From: Caldimonas thermodepolymerans | Lineage (GTDB): Bacteria > Pseudomonadota > Gammaproteobacteria > Burkholderiales > Burkholderiaceae_C | Reading direction: 5' to 3' | DNA length: 64,000 bases | Assembly: GCF_015476235.1 (NCBI RefSeq) | Contig: NZ_CP064338.1 | Coordinates: 1,054,001-1,118,000, forward strand | Shown here: positions 44,258 to 53,060 of the stretch, one piece after another | How positions within the stretch are numbered: position 1 is the stretch's first letter | How the letters are laid out: each line of letters begins with the position of its first letter | Program-made: the position numbers and the translations under genes | Notes under the pieces: generated by a model | Told to the model about the DNA's origin: nothing | What the model saw: only the letters and a program-made list of their open reading frames with translations | Databases searched by the model: none

Positions 44258-45223
44258 ATGTTGTCACGCACCGCGGATCACCTGTTCTGGATGGCCCGGT
44301 ACATGGAGCGTGCGGAGAACACCGCGCGCATGCTCGACGTGAACTACCAGATGAGCCTGCTGCCCCATTCGGCCGAGATGGCCGAGCAGGGCTGGCGCAG
44401 CCTGCTGGGCATCAGTGACCTGACCGAGGACTTCGCGCGCCGCTACCGGGGCTTCTCGGCGCGCGAGGTGATGGACTACATGGTGCGCGACGAGAGCAAC
44501 CCGTCGAGCATCGCGAGCTGCCTGCGCGCGGCGCGCGAGAACGCCCGGGCGGTGCGCGGCGCCCTGACCACCGAGGTGTGGGAGACACAGAACCAGACCT
44601 GGCTGGAGTTCCACCGGCAGTTCGACGGCAACCGTTTCCTGCGCGACCCGGGCGAGTGCTTCGAATGGGTGAAGTTCCGCTCGCACCTGTCGCGCGGCGT
44701 GACGCTGGGCACCATGCTGCAGGACGAGGCCTTCCACTTCCTGCGCATCGGCACCTTCCTCGAGCGCGCCGACAACACCGCCCGCCTGCTGGACGTGAAG
44801 TTCCACGGCGTCAGCGACGAGTTCTTCGGCAGCACCGGCCCGCGCGAGAAGGACGTGGAGTTCGACTTCTACTACTGGTCCGCGGTGCTGCGCTCGGTCT
44901 CGGGCTTCGAGGTCTACCGCAAGGTCTACCGCACCGTGCTGCAGCCGGAGAAGGTGGCCGAGCTGCTGATCCTGCGCCCGGACATGCCGCGCTCGCTGAT
45001 GGCCTGCGTCAACGAGGTGGTGCACAACCTCGCGGCGGTGGCCAACGAGCAGTCCGGCGAGACCCAGCGGCGCGCCGGGCGCCTGCAGGCGGACCTCAAG
45101 TACGGCCGCATCGACGAGATCCTCGCCACCGGCCTGCACGCGTTCCTGACGCAGTTCCTCGACCGCGTCAACGACCTGGGCGCGGGCATCAGCCGCGACT
45201 TCCTCGTGCCGGTGCGGCACTGA
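44258..45223 (+). CDS. Alpha-E domain-containing protein
   Basis: This 321-aa all-helical protein belongs to the alpha-E (DUF403) family. The start MLSRTADHLFWMARYMERAEN is diagnostic. RIGTFLERADNTARLLDVKF and RSVSGFEVYRKVYR are the repeated helical motifs. Family members are encoded with circularly permuted ATP-grasp proteins and transglutaminases and are predicted to work with them in peptide-bond formation on an unknown substrate. It lies 15 bases after the ATP-grasp gene and before a fused paralogue of both. It has no signal peptide, so it acts in the cytoplasm. Confidence 0.93.
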   Translation: MLSRTADHLFWMARYMERAENTARMLDVNYQMSLLPHSAEMAEQGWRSLLGISDLTEDFARRYRGFSAREVMDYMVRDESNPSSIASCLRAARENARAVRGALTTEVWETQNQTWLEFHRQFDGNRFLRDPGECFEWVKFRSHLSRGVTLGTMLQDEAFHFLRIGTFLERADNTARLLDVKFHGVSDEFFGSTGPREKDVEFDFYYWSAVLRSVSGFEVYRKVYRTVLQPEKVAELLILRPDMPRSLMACVNEVVHNLAAVANEQSGETQRRAGRLQADLKYGRIDEILATGLHAFLTQFLDRVNDLGAGISRDFLVPVRH

Positions 45224-45329
45224 AGCGCCCGTGGCGATCAAGCCGTTCCGTTCCATGGCGTCCTGAGCCCTTCCCCCTTTCGTGAAACCGCCATGCGTCC
45301 CGCCGCGGGGTGCATGGCAGACTGCCGCC

Positions 45330-47774
45330 ATGTCCCTGTCCCTGCTCGACGGCTACCGCGCGTCGCCCCAGCGTTACGACGAGACCTTTGCCGCGCCGGG
45401 CGAGCTGCGTCCGCACTGGCGCCGCTTCATGCAGACGCTCGCGGCCGCCGCGCCGGCGCAGCTGGCCGAGCGCATGGCGCTGGTCGAGCGCGAGGTGCGC
45501 GAGAACGGCGTGACCTACAACGTGTACGCCGATCCGCGCGGTGCCGACCGGCCGTGGCAGGTCGATCCGATCCCGCTGCTGGTCTCGCCGCAGGACTGGG
45601 CGCAGATCGAGGCCGGCATCGCCCAGCGCGCGCGCCTGCTCAACGCGCTGCTGGCCGACATCTACGGGCCGCAGGCGCTGCTGCGCGAGGGGCGCCTGCC
45701 GCCGGCGCTGGTGTACGGCCACCGCGGCTACCTGCCGCCGGCGCAGGGCATCCGGCCGCCGGGCGGCATCCACCTGCTCCTCTACGCGGCCGACCTGGCG
45801 CGTTCGCCCGACGGGCGCTGGTGGGTGTTCTCCGACCGCACCCAGGCACCCTCGGGCGCGGGCTATGCGCTGGAGAACCGGCTGGTGGTCTCGCGCATGT
45901 TCCCGGAGCTGTTCCGCGAGCTCGACGTCGAGCACCAGGCGCCGTTCTTCGCCGCGCTGCGCGCATCCATCGCACGCCACGCACCGCGGGGCGACGGCCC
46001 GCACCTGACCGTGTTGCTGACGCCCGGGCCCTACAACGAAACCTACTTCGAGCACGCCCTGATCGCGCGCTACCTGGGCTTCCCGCTGGTCGAGGGCAGC
46101 GACCTCACGGTGCGCGACGGGCGCGTCTGGCTCAAGACCGTCGAAGGGCTCAAGCGCGTGCATGCCATCGTGCGCCGCCAGGACGACGACTACTGCGACC
46201 CGCTCGAGCTGCGCGCCGACTCGGCGCTGGGCGTGCCCGGCCTCACCGAATGCGCGCGCCGCGGCAGCGTGCTGCTGGCCAACAGCCTGGGCAGCGGCGT
46301 GCTCGAGTCCGGGGCGCTGTACGGCTACCTGCCGGCGCTGTGCGAGCAGCTGCTGGGCGAGCCGCTGCGGCTGCCTTCGGTGGCGACCTGGTGGCTGGGC
46401 GAGCCTGCCGCGCTCGACGACGCGTGGCAGCGGCTGGACGAGCTCATCGTCAAGCCGGTCGGCACGAGCGCCTCCCAGGACGGGCCGGTGTTCGGGCGCG
46501 AGCTGTCGGCCACCCGGCGCGCCGCGCTGCGCGAGCAGGTGGCGCAGCAGCCGCACCGCTACGTCGCGCAGGAATGGGTGCGGCTGTCGCAGGCGCCCGC
46601 GCTGGACCGTGCCCGGCCGCGCCAGCTGATGGCCTGCGCGGTGGGCCTGCGCGTGTTCGCGGTGGCCACCGGCGACGGCTATGCGGTGATGCCGGGCGGG
46701 CTCACGCGCATGGCCGCCGCCCCGGACGCCGACGTGATCGCGATGCAGCGCGGCGGCGGCTCCAAGGACACCTGGGTGCTGCCGGAGCGGCCGACGGCGT
46801 CCTCGTTGTCGCTGCTGCGCACCACCATCACCTTGGCGGACCTGAAGGCGCCGCGCGCGCACCTGTCCTCGCGCGTCGCGGAGAACCTGTTCTGGTACGG
46901 CCGCTACGCCGAGCGCAGCGAATGCACCGCGCGCCTGCTGCGCGTCGCGCTGTCGCGCTGCGCGGCCGAGGCCGAGGAACAGGACGAAGGCAGCCAGCCG
47001 GTGCTGGCGCTGGCGCAGGCCTGGTGCCTGGTCGACGACCCGCAGGGCGATCCGGTGCCGCAGTTGCTCGCGGCCGCCACGCAGCCGGAACGCGGCCTGG
47101 GGGCGGTGCTGCAGCAGATGGGGCGTGCGGCGTTCTGCCTGCGCGACCGGCTCTCGATCGACAACTGGCGCACGCTCAACCAGCTGGTGCACGACCCGGT
47201 GCTCCAGCGCCCGGCCTCGCTGCCCGATGCCTTCCGCTGGCTGGACCGCGCCGTCACCACGCTGGTGACGCTCTCGGGCTTCGCGCTCGACGGCATGACG
47301 CGCGGCATCGACTGGCACTTCATGTCCATGGGCCGGCACATCGAGCGGCTGGACTTCCTGGCGCTGGCGATCGACAACGCCATCGCGTCGGGGCAGGGCG
47401 GGCTCGACTGGCTGCTGGACCTGTGCGACTCCACCGTCACCTACCGCTCGCGCTACCTGGTGCCGCCCGAATGGCTGCCGGTGCTGGACATGCTGGTGCG
47501 CGACGACACCCACACCCGGTCCATCGGCTTCCTGCTGCCCAAGCTGCTGGCGATGGTGCAGAAGATCGAGCAGCTGCACGGCCCCTTCGCGAGCCCCCTG
47601 CTGGAAGGCCCGCATGCCGCGCTGCGCGAGCTCGCGCCCGAAGACCTGGCGCCGGACCACCCCGCGCTGCGCCAGCTGCTGCGCGACGTGCGCCGCGCGG
47701 TCCATGCCGCCTCGGAAGCCGCGACGCACACCTTCTTCACCCATGCGCAGCCGCGCAGCCAGCTCCCCGCATGA
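45330..47774 (+). CDS. ATP-grasp/alpha-E fusion protein
   Basis: This 814-aa protein joins a circularly permuted ATP-grasp domain (about 1-490: SLLDGYRASPQRYDE, YALENRLVVSRMFPELF, LLTPGPYNETYFEHALIA, YAVMPGGLTRMAA, GGGSKDTWVLPE) to an alpha-E domain (about 508-805: ENLFWYGRYAERSECTARLL, FMSMGRHIERLDFLALAI). It contains in one chain what the two preceding genes encode separately, which strongly implies that ATP-grasp and alpha-E proteins act together. ATG 45330 gives the usual start; the frame is open slightly upstream. Its stop overlaps the transglutaminase start (ATGA at 47771). Confidence 0.93.
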   Translation: MSLSLLDGYRASPQRYDETFAAPGELRPHWRRFMQTLAAAAPAQLAERMALVEREVRENGVTYNVYADPRGADRPWQVDPIPLLVSPQDWAQIEAGIAQRARLLNALLADIYGPQALLREGRLPPALVYGHRGYLPPAQGIRPPGGIHLLLYAADLARSPDGRWWVFSDRTQAPSGAGYALENRLVVSRMFPELFRELDVEHQAPFFAALRASIARHAPRGDGPHLTVLLTPGPYNETYFEHALIARYLGFPLVEGSDLTVRDGRVWLKTVEGLKRVHAIVRRQDDDYCDPLELRADSALGVPGLTECARRGSVLLANSLGSGVLESGALYGYLPALCEQLLGEPLRLPSVATWWLGEPAALDDAWQRLDELIVKPVGTSASQDGPVFGRELSATRRAALREQVAQQPHRYVAQEWVRLSQAPALDRARPRQLMACAVGLRVFAVATGDGYAVMPGGLTRMAAAPDADVIAMQRGGGSKDTWVLPERPTASSLSLLRTTITLADLKAPRAHLSSRVAENLFWYGRYAERSECTARLLRVALSRCAAEAEEQDEGSQPVLALAQAWCLVDDPQGDPVPQLLAAATQPERGLGAVLQQMGRAAFCLRDRLSIDNWRTLNQLVHDPVLQRPASLPDAFRWLDRAVTTLVTLSGFALDGMTRGIDWHFMSMGRHIERLDFLALAIDNAIASGQGGLDWLLDLCDSTVTYRSRYLVPPEWLPVLDMLVRDDTHTRSIGFLLPKLLAMVQKIEQLHGPFASPLLEGPHAALRELAPEDLAPDHPALRQLLRDVRRAVHAASEAATHTFFTHAQPRSQLPA

Positions 47775-48661
47775 ACGCCGCCTTCGCCAGCTACCGCATC
47801 GAGCACGACACGCGCTACGACTACGGCGCACCGGTCTCGGCGTCCTGGCAGCTCGCGCGCCTGACGCCCCGCGCGCTGCCGTGGCAGCACACGCTGTGGC
47901 ACACGCTGGTGCCCGACCCCACGCCGGACGAATGCACCACCGGCCTCGATGCCTGCGGCAACGCGGTCACGCGCTTTGCGCTGCACCGCAGGCACACCCA
48001 CCTCGAGGTGCGCATGGCCTGCCAGGTGGAGGTGGCCCCGCGCCCGGCATGGGCCCCGGCCGTGCCCGAGCCGTGGGAGGCCGTGCGCGAGGCGTCGATG
48101 CGTGGTGGCCTCGACGCGGCCCTGATGCGCGAGACGACGCCGGGCCTGCCCTGGTCGCAGGCGGCGCGCGACTACGCCGCCGCGAGCCTGCACCCCGGGC
48201 GCGACTGGCTCGAGGCCGTGCTGGAGCTGATGCAGCGCATCCACCGCGAGTTCGAGTTCGTGCCCGGGGCCACCACGGTCAGCACCCCGGTCGATGCGGT
48301 GCTCGCCGAGCGCAAGGGCGTGTGCCAGGACTTCGCGCAGCTGATGATCACCTGCCTGCGCACCCACGGCCTGCCGGCGCGCTACATGTCCGGCTACCTG
48401 CTGACCCATCCGCCCGAGGGCCAGCCGCGCCTGGTCGGCGCCGACGCGACGCACGCCTGGGTGGCGGCGCATTCGCCGCAGCACGGCTGGGTGGAACTCG
48501 ACCCGACCAACGGCTGCCTGGCCGACACGCGCTACGTCACGCTGGCCTGGGGGCGCGACTTCGCCGAAGCCGGACCGCTGCGCGGGGTGATCCTGGGGGG
48601 CGGGGAGCAGCGGCTGGAGGTGAAGGTCAGCGTCTGGCCGCTGGACAGCGGCGGTCGATGA
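47771..48661 (+). CDS. Transglutaminase-like cysteine protease family protein
   Basis: This 296-aa protein has the bacterial transglutaminase N-terminal domain (YRIEHDTRYDYGAPVSASW) and the transglutaminase core. The catalytic triad is Cys185 (GVCQDFAQLM), His228 (ATHAWVA) and Asp244 (ELDPTNG). Bacterial members mostly act as peptidases or amidases rather than cross-linkers. There is no signal peptide. It is translationally coupled to the ATP-grasp/alpha-E fusion. Inferred role: processing a peptide or isopeptide made by the ATP-grasp partner, or making the acyl intermediate. No second, large DUF2126-type transglutaminase is present. Confidence 0.93.
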   Translation: MNAAFASYRIEHDTRYDYGAPVSASWQLARLTPRALPWQHTLWHTLVPDPTPDECTTGLDACGNAVTRFALHRRHTHLEVRMACQVEVAPRPAWAPAVPEPWEAVREASMRGGLDAALMRETTPGLPWSQAARDYAAASLHPGRDWLEAVLELMQRIHREFEFVPGATTVSTPVDAVLAERKGVCQDFAQLMITCLRTHGLPARYMSGYLLTHPPEGQPRLVGADATHAWVAAHSPQHGWVELDPTNGCLADTRYVTLAWGRDFAEAGPLRGVILGGGEQRLEVKVSVWPLDSGGR

Positions 48662-48809
48662 CCTAAAGTGGCTTTCCGTACAGTACGCGGAGGGCCTGGC
48701 GATGCCGACCTCACCTACCGTCTCGACTCCGGGCAGCCGGGGCTCGATCCCCGACAGTGATGTCTCGACCCCCGGGGGCCCGGGGGCTGCCCATCACCCG
48801 TAGGCGGTC

Positions 48810-49301
48810 GTGGGGGAAGCGATCGGATTGCTGGTCAGTGCGTTGGCCGCGGGCAAGTCGGCCGCGGACATCGCTTCCGCGGTCCTGCCGCTGCTGAGGT
48901 CCAGCACCCCCCTGGTGACCCACGTGCTGCGCAGCCGGCAGGAAGGCAGCCAGCATGTCGTGGAACTGCACCTGATCAATGCGACGCCGCACGGGATGTA
49001 TCTGATGGGCGCCAGCCTCGCCCGGCCCAAGGGGGTTCCATTGACCTGCAGGAAGGCCGAGGTTTCGGGAAGCGGCCTGGGGCTGGGCACCTCCCCATCC
49101 GGCCAGGGAGCGATCGTGTGGCCCTACCGCCTGGTCCCGGGCACGCATCTCGATTGCGTGCTCACTTTCGACGCACAGGCCACCCGGCAGATCATCGCCA
49201 ATTGGGGCTACGGGACACTGCGGGTCGACTATCGCCTCCTGTCCGCGCGGGATCCGAGCTACACGGAGGCGGACTTCGCGATACGGAACGAGGCACCGTG
49301 A
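48810..49301 (+). CDS. Hypothetical 163-aa protein
   Basis: I do not recognise it. A GTG start at 48810 directly follows an in-frame stop at 48801, so the N-terminus cannot extend far upstream. It begins with an Ala-rich helix (IGLLVSALAAGKSAADIAS), which is amphipathic rather than a clear signal peptide. A beta-rich middle follows (HVVELHLINATPHGMYLMG, RLVPGTHLDCVLTFD). Codon use looks a little less biased than in its neighbours. The 148 bases upstream contain an inverted repeat (48731-48738 with 48785-48792) but no obvious promoter. It stands alone before the tRNA genes. Confidence 0.6.
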   Translation: MGEAIGLLVSALAAGKSAADIASAVLPLLRSSTPLVTHVLRSRQEGSQHVVELHLINATPHGMYLMGASLARPKGVPLTCRKAEVSGSGLGLGTSPSGQGAIVWPYRLVPGTHLDCVLTFDAQATRQIIANWGYGTLRVDYRLLSARDPSYTEADFAIRNEAP

Positions 49302-49332
49302 AGAAGTCTGGTCGGTGACGGGAGTCGAGGGA

Positions 49333-49422
<90 letters not shown>

Positions 49423-49545
49423 AGGGCTGGTCCGGCAGAGCGCCGCGGGCGCGGCGTGCGGACAGACGTCGGGCGATTCTACCTGCGGGGCCGTGCAGGA
49501 ACGGGGAGGATGCCCGCGCGCGGAGCGCCGCGGATCGCACCCGTC

Positions 49546-49633
49546 TGGCGGAGGCGGTGGGATTCGAACCCACGAACGGTCGCCCGTTGCCGGAGTTCAA
49601 ATCCGGTGCCTTCAACCACTCGGCCACACCTCC
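49546..49633 (-). tRNA. tRNA-Ser (anticodon UGA), second and divergent copy
   Basis: It has the same acceptor stem and D-arm as its neighbour. The anticodon stem is CCGGA/TCCGG with loop TTTGAAC, the variable arm is AACGGGCGACCGTT and the T-stem is GTGGG/CCCAC. CCA is encoded. Reading the loop by position again gives UGA, so the two tandem genes are distinct isodecoders, 123 bases apart. Confidence 0.93.
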
Positions 49634-49714
49634 GTCGGCCGTCCGTGCCAGCGGACGATGCCGCGATCCTACCCCGGGCCGGCCGGCGCCGTCACGCGGG
49701 CGGGGCTTAGGCCC

Positions 49715-50536
49715 TCAACCCGGCTTCTGCGCCTGCTGGCAGGGCACCTGGATGATCTCGCGCCGGCCGCCGTCGATGCGGGCGGCGGTGAGCTGCCCGC
49801 CCCAGACGCAGCCGGTGTCCAGCGCCAGCAGGTCGGGGCGGTTGATGAGGCCGAGCGTCGACCAGTGGCCGAAGGCGATCGGCACGCCGGCGGTCTTGCG
49901 GCCGGGCACCTCGAACCAGGGCAGGTGGCCGGGCGGGGCCTGGTCGGCGCCGTCCTTGGCGGCGAAGTCCATGTGGCCGTCGGGCGTGCAGAAGCGCAGC
50001 CGCGTCAGCGTGTTGACGGCGTTGCGCAGGCGGTCGTGGCCCTGCAGGTCGTCGCTCCAGCGGGCCGGCTCGTTGCCGTACATCGCGTGGAAGAAGTCGC
50101 CGGCCTCGGGCGAGCGCAGCGCGGCCTCGACCTCGCCGGCCAGCTGCAGGGTCAGCGCCGCGTCCCAGGCCGGGGCGACGCCGGCGTGCACCATTAGCCA
50201 GCCGTGTGCCTGCACCGCCATGCGCTGCTGGCGCAGCCAGTCGAGCAGCTCGTCGCGGTCGGGCGCGTCGAGGATGTCGCGCACCGTGTCGCTGCGGTGC
50301 AGCGGGCGCACGCCATGCGCGACGGCCAGCAGGTGCAGGTCGTGGTTGCCGAGCAGGCAGGTCGCCGCGTCGCCGAAGCCGCGCAGCACATGCAGCGTGC
50401 GGCGCGAACAGGGGCCCCGGTTGACCAGGTCGCCGAGCACGTAGAGGCGGTCGCGCGACGGGCTGAAATCCAGCGTGGCGAGCAGGCGGTCCAGGGCGTC
50501 GCAGCAGCCCTGGAGGTCTCCGATGAGGTAGATCAT
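49715..50536 (-). CDS. apaH: Symmetrical bis(5'-nucleosyl)-tetraphosphatase
   Basis: This 273-aa calcineurin-like phosphoesterase splits Ap4A into two ADP. Metal-binding motifs are IGDLQGCCDALDRLL, VLGDLVNRGP and LLGNHDLHLLA near the N-terminus, and MVHAGVAPAW plus FGHWSTLG later. The MIYLIGDLQGCCD start is the family N-terminus. In other proteobacteria apaH follows ksgA, but here it stands between tRNA genes and a CNNM-type gene and is transcribed away from the latter. Confidence 0.95.
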   Translation of the reverse strand: MIYLIGDLQGCCDALDRLLATLDFSPSRDRLYVLGDLVNRGPCSRRTLHVLRGFGDAATCLLGNHDLHLLAVAHGVRPLHRSDTVRDILDAPDRDELLDWLRQQRMAVQAHGWLMVHAGVAPAWDAALTLQLAGEVEAALRSPEAGDFFHAMYGNEPARWSDDLQGHDRLRNAVNTLTRLRFCTPDGHMDFAAKDGADQAPPGHLPWFEVPGRKTAGVPIAFGHWSTLGLINRPDLLALDTGCVWGGQLTAARIDGGRREIIQVPCQQAQKPG

Positions 50537-50597
50537 GTCCCGATTCTGCTACGCTGGCAGGGTTTTCGACTTTTCTCCGGAGTTTCTTCGGCCGCGC

Positions 50598-51905
50598 ATG
50601 GACGCTGCGTTACTGATCTTCCTCATCCTGCTCAATGGCGTGTTCGCCATGTCCGAGATGGCCCTGACGGCGGCACGCAAGGTGCGGCTCCAGGTGATGG
50701 TCGAAAACGGTGAGGCCGGCGCGCAGGCGGCGCTGGACCTGCACGAGAACCCCACCAAGTTCCTCTCGGTCGTGCAGATCGGCATCACGTCGATCGGGGT
50801 GCTCAACGGTATCGTCGGCGAGAGCGCGTTCGCCGGTCCGCTGGCGGTGTGGCTGCTGGAGATGTTCCCGCTGGCAGAGGCGGCCGCCGGCATCCTGGCC
50901 ACCGGCCTGGTGGTGGCCTGCATCACCTTCCTGACCATCATCTTCGGCGAGCTGGTGCCCAAGCGCCTGGGGCAGATGTACCCCGAGACGGTCTCGCGCA
51001 TCGTCGCGCGGCCGATGAACTGGCTGTCCTACGTGGCCAAGCCCTTCGTGGTGGTGCTCACCGGCGCGACGCAGGCGGTGCTGGGCCTGCTGGGGCTGAA
51101 GGACATGCCGGTGCGCATGGTCACCGAGGAGGAAATCGCCGCCAGCCTCGAGGAAGGCCTGGATGCGGGCGTGATCGAGGCGCACGAGCACCAGATGGTG
51201 CGCAACGTGTTCCGCCTCGACGAGCGCCAGATCACCTCGATGATGATCCCGCGCGGCGACATCGTCTGGCTGGATGCCTCCGAGCCGCCCGAGAAGGCGC
51301 TGGCGATCGTCGCGTCCACCGAGCACTCGCGCTACCCGGTCTGCCGCGGCGGGCTGGACGACGTGATCGGCGTGATGACCGCGCGCCAGCTGCTGCAGCA
51401 GCTCGCGCACGGCCGCGAGGTGAACCTGGAGGCCGGCCTGCAGACGCCGGTGTTCGTGCCCGAGACGCTGACCGGCATGGAGCTGCTGGAGAGCTTCCGC
51501 GCCTCGGACATGCAGATGGTGTTCGTCGTCGACGAGTACGGCGAGATCCAGGGCATGATCACCCTGCAGGACGTGCTGGAGGCCATCACCGGCGAGTTCG
51601 CCTCGGCGGTGCCGGGCGAGGCCTGGATGGTCAAGCGCGACGACGGTTCCTGGCTGGTCGACGGCCTGATCCCGGTGCAGGAGCTGAAGGACCGCCTGCT
51701 GCTCAAGGAGCTGCCCGACGAGGACCGCGGCCGCTACAACACGCTGGCCGGCATGCTGATGCTGCTGCTCGGGCGCCTGCCCAAGACGGCCGACGTGGTC
51801 GAATGGGAAGGCTGGCGCTTCGAGGTCGTGGACCTGGACGGCAAGCGCGTCGACAAGGTGCTGGCCACCCAGCTGCCCCCGCCGCCGGCCGAGCCGGAAG
51901 CCTGA
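50598..51905 (+). CDS. CNNM/CorC (HlyC/CorC)-family transporter with CBS domains
   Basis: This 435-aa protein has an N-terminal DUF21/CNNM membrane domain (DAALLIFLILLNGVFAMSEMA, about 4 helices to residue 190), a CBS pair (about 200-325: MIPRGDIVWLDASEPPEKAL, VFVVDEYGEIQGMITLQDVL) and a C-terminal CorC_HlyC domain (about 345-425). Related proteins export Mg2+ or Co2+; the older hemolysin label is not supported. ATG 50598 is chosen because it gives the normal N-terminus; an in-frame ATG at 50535 would overlap the apaH start codon on the other strand and add 21 polar residues. Confidence 0.9.
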   Translation: MDAALLIFLILLNGVFAMSEMALTAARKVRLQVMVENGEAGAQAALDLHENPTKFLSVVQIGITSIGVLNGIVGESAFAGPLAVWLLEMFPLAEAAAGILATGLVVACITFLTIIFGELVPKRLGQMYPETVSRIVARPMNWLSYVAKPFVVVLTGATQAVLGLLGLKDMPVRMVTEEEIAASLEEGLDAGVIEAHEHQMVRNVFRLDERQITSMMIPRGDIVWLDASEPPEKALAIVASTEHSRYPVCRGGLDDVIGVMTARQLLQQLAHGREVNLEAGLQTPVFVPETLTGMELLESFRASDMQMVFVVDEYGEIQGMITLQDVLEAITGEFASAVPGEAWMVKRDDGSWLVDGLIPVQELKDRLLLKELPDEDRGRYNTLAGMLMLLLGRLPKTADVVEWEGWRFEVVDLDGKRVDKVLATQLPPPPAEPEA

Positions 51906-51923
51906 GCTCGCGCGGGGCACCGT

Positions 51924-53060
51924 TCAGCCGGACGGCGCGTCCTCCGGTGCCGGCGCCTGTGCCCGCGGCCGGCGCGCGAAGCCCACGCTGCGGCTGTCCA
52001 GCGCCACCGACTTGACCATCGCCCACACGGTCTGCCCGACCGCGAGCTTCAGGCGGTCGCACGATTCGCGCGTGATCAGCGCGCGCACCTGCGTCGAGCC
52101 CAGGCCGATGGCGACGTCCATGTAGGGGCCGTCGCGCGGGGTCAGGGCGAGCACGGTGCCTTGCAGCCGGTTGGTCAGGCTCACGTCGGTGGGCGGCGAC
52201 AGCGCCACGCCGACGTCGCGCGCGCGCAGCCGGGCGCGCACCGGCGTGCCTTCGGGCAGGTCCACCAACGGCACGCGCAGCTCGCCGTCGGCAAAGCGCA
52301 GCGTGGACAGCTGGTAGTGCGGGTCGTGCCGCGCGACCTGGCAGTCCAGCACCACGCCCGCCTCGAAGCGGCCGATCAGCGGCGCGTGCTCGGGGTTGGA
52401 CATCACCTCGGCCAGCGGGCCGTGGGTCACGGTGCGGCCTTCGCTGACGATCACCAGGTGGTCGGCCAGGCGCGTGATCTCGTCGACCGAGTGGCTCACG
52501 TACAGCGCCGGCAGCGCGAACTCCTCGCACAGCTGCTCGATGTAGGGCAGCACCTCGGCCTTGCGCGGCGCATCGAGGGCGGCCAGCGGCTCGTCCATCA
52601 GCAGCAGCTGCGGCTGGCGCAGCAGCGCCCGGCCGAGCGCGACGCGCTGGCGCTCGCCGCCGGACAGGGCGTGCGGGCGGCGTTGCAGCAGGTGCCCGAT
52701 GCCCAGCACCTCGACCACCGCGTCGAAGCCGATGCGCGGCGCGCCACGCCAGCGCTTGAGGCCATAGCGCAGGTTGCCCTCGACGCTCAGGTGCGGGAAC
52801 AGCCGGGCGTCCTGGAACACGTAGCCGATGCCGCGCTGCTCCATCGGCAGGTCGATGCGCCGTGCCGCGTCGAAGAACACCCGCTCGCCCACCCGGATGC
52901 GCCCGGCATCCGGGCGCAGCAGGCCGGCCACGGCATTGATCAGGCTGGTCTTGCCCGAGCCGCTGCGGCCGAAGATCGCGGTGATGCCCTGCGAGGGCAG
53001 CTGCACCTGCACCTGCAGCTGCAGGGGGCCGAGGTCGCGGCGGAAGGCGAGCTCGATCAT
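51924..53060 (-). CDS. modC: Molybdenum ABC transporter ATP-binding protein
   Basis: This 378-aa ATPase has Walker A FGRSGSGKTSLINAVAG, signature LSGGERQRVALGRALL and Walker B LLMDEPLAALDAPRK. A C-terminal molybdate-binding-type TOBE region follows (about 295-360: LTNRLQGTVLALTPRDG). The start MIELAFRRDLGPLQLQVQ and LPMEQRGIGYVFQDARLFPH are ModC-like. It overlaps modB by four bases (ATGA at 53057-53060). Tungstate or sulfate transport is the alternative, but the TOBE part favours molybdate. Confidence 0.92.
   Translation of the reverse strand: MIELAFRRDLGPLQLQVQVQLPSQGITAIFGRSGSGKTSLINAVAGLLRPDAGRIRVGERVFFDAARRIDLPMEQRGIGYVFQDARLFPHLSVEGNLRYGLKRWRGAPRIGFDAVVEVLGIGHLLQRRPHALSGGERQRVALGRALLRQPQLLLMDEPLAALDAPRKAEVLPYIEQLCEEFALPALYVSHSVDEITRLADHLVIVSEGRTVTHGPLAEVMSNPEHAPLIGRFEAGVVLDCQVARHDPHYQLSTLRFADGELRVPLVDLPEGTPVRARLRARDVGVALSPPTDVSLTNRLQGTVLALTPRDGPYMDVAIGLGSTQVRALITRESCDRLKLAVGQTVWAMVKSVALDSRSVGFARRPRAQAPAPEDAPSG

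Noticed and set aside
50535..50597. Upstream start of the CNNM/CorC gene at 50535, overlapping the apaH start codon on the opposite strand
   Set aside because: It adds 21 residues unlike the family; the ATG at 50598 gives the usual membrane N-terminus.
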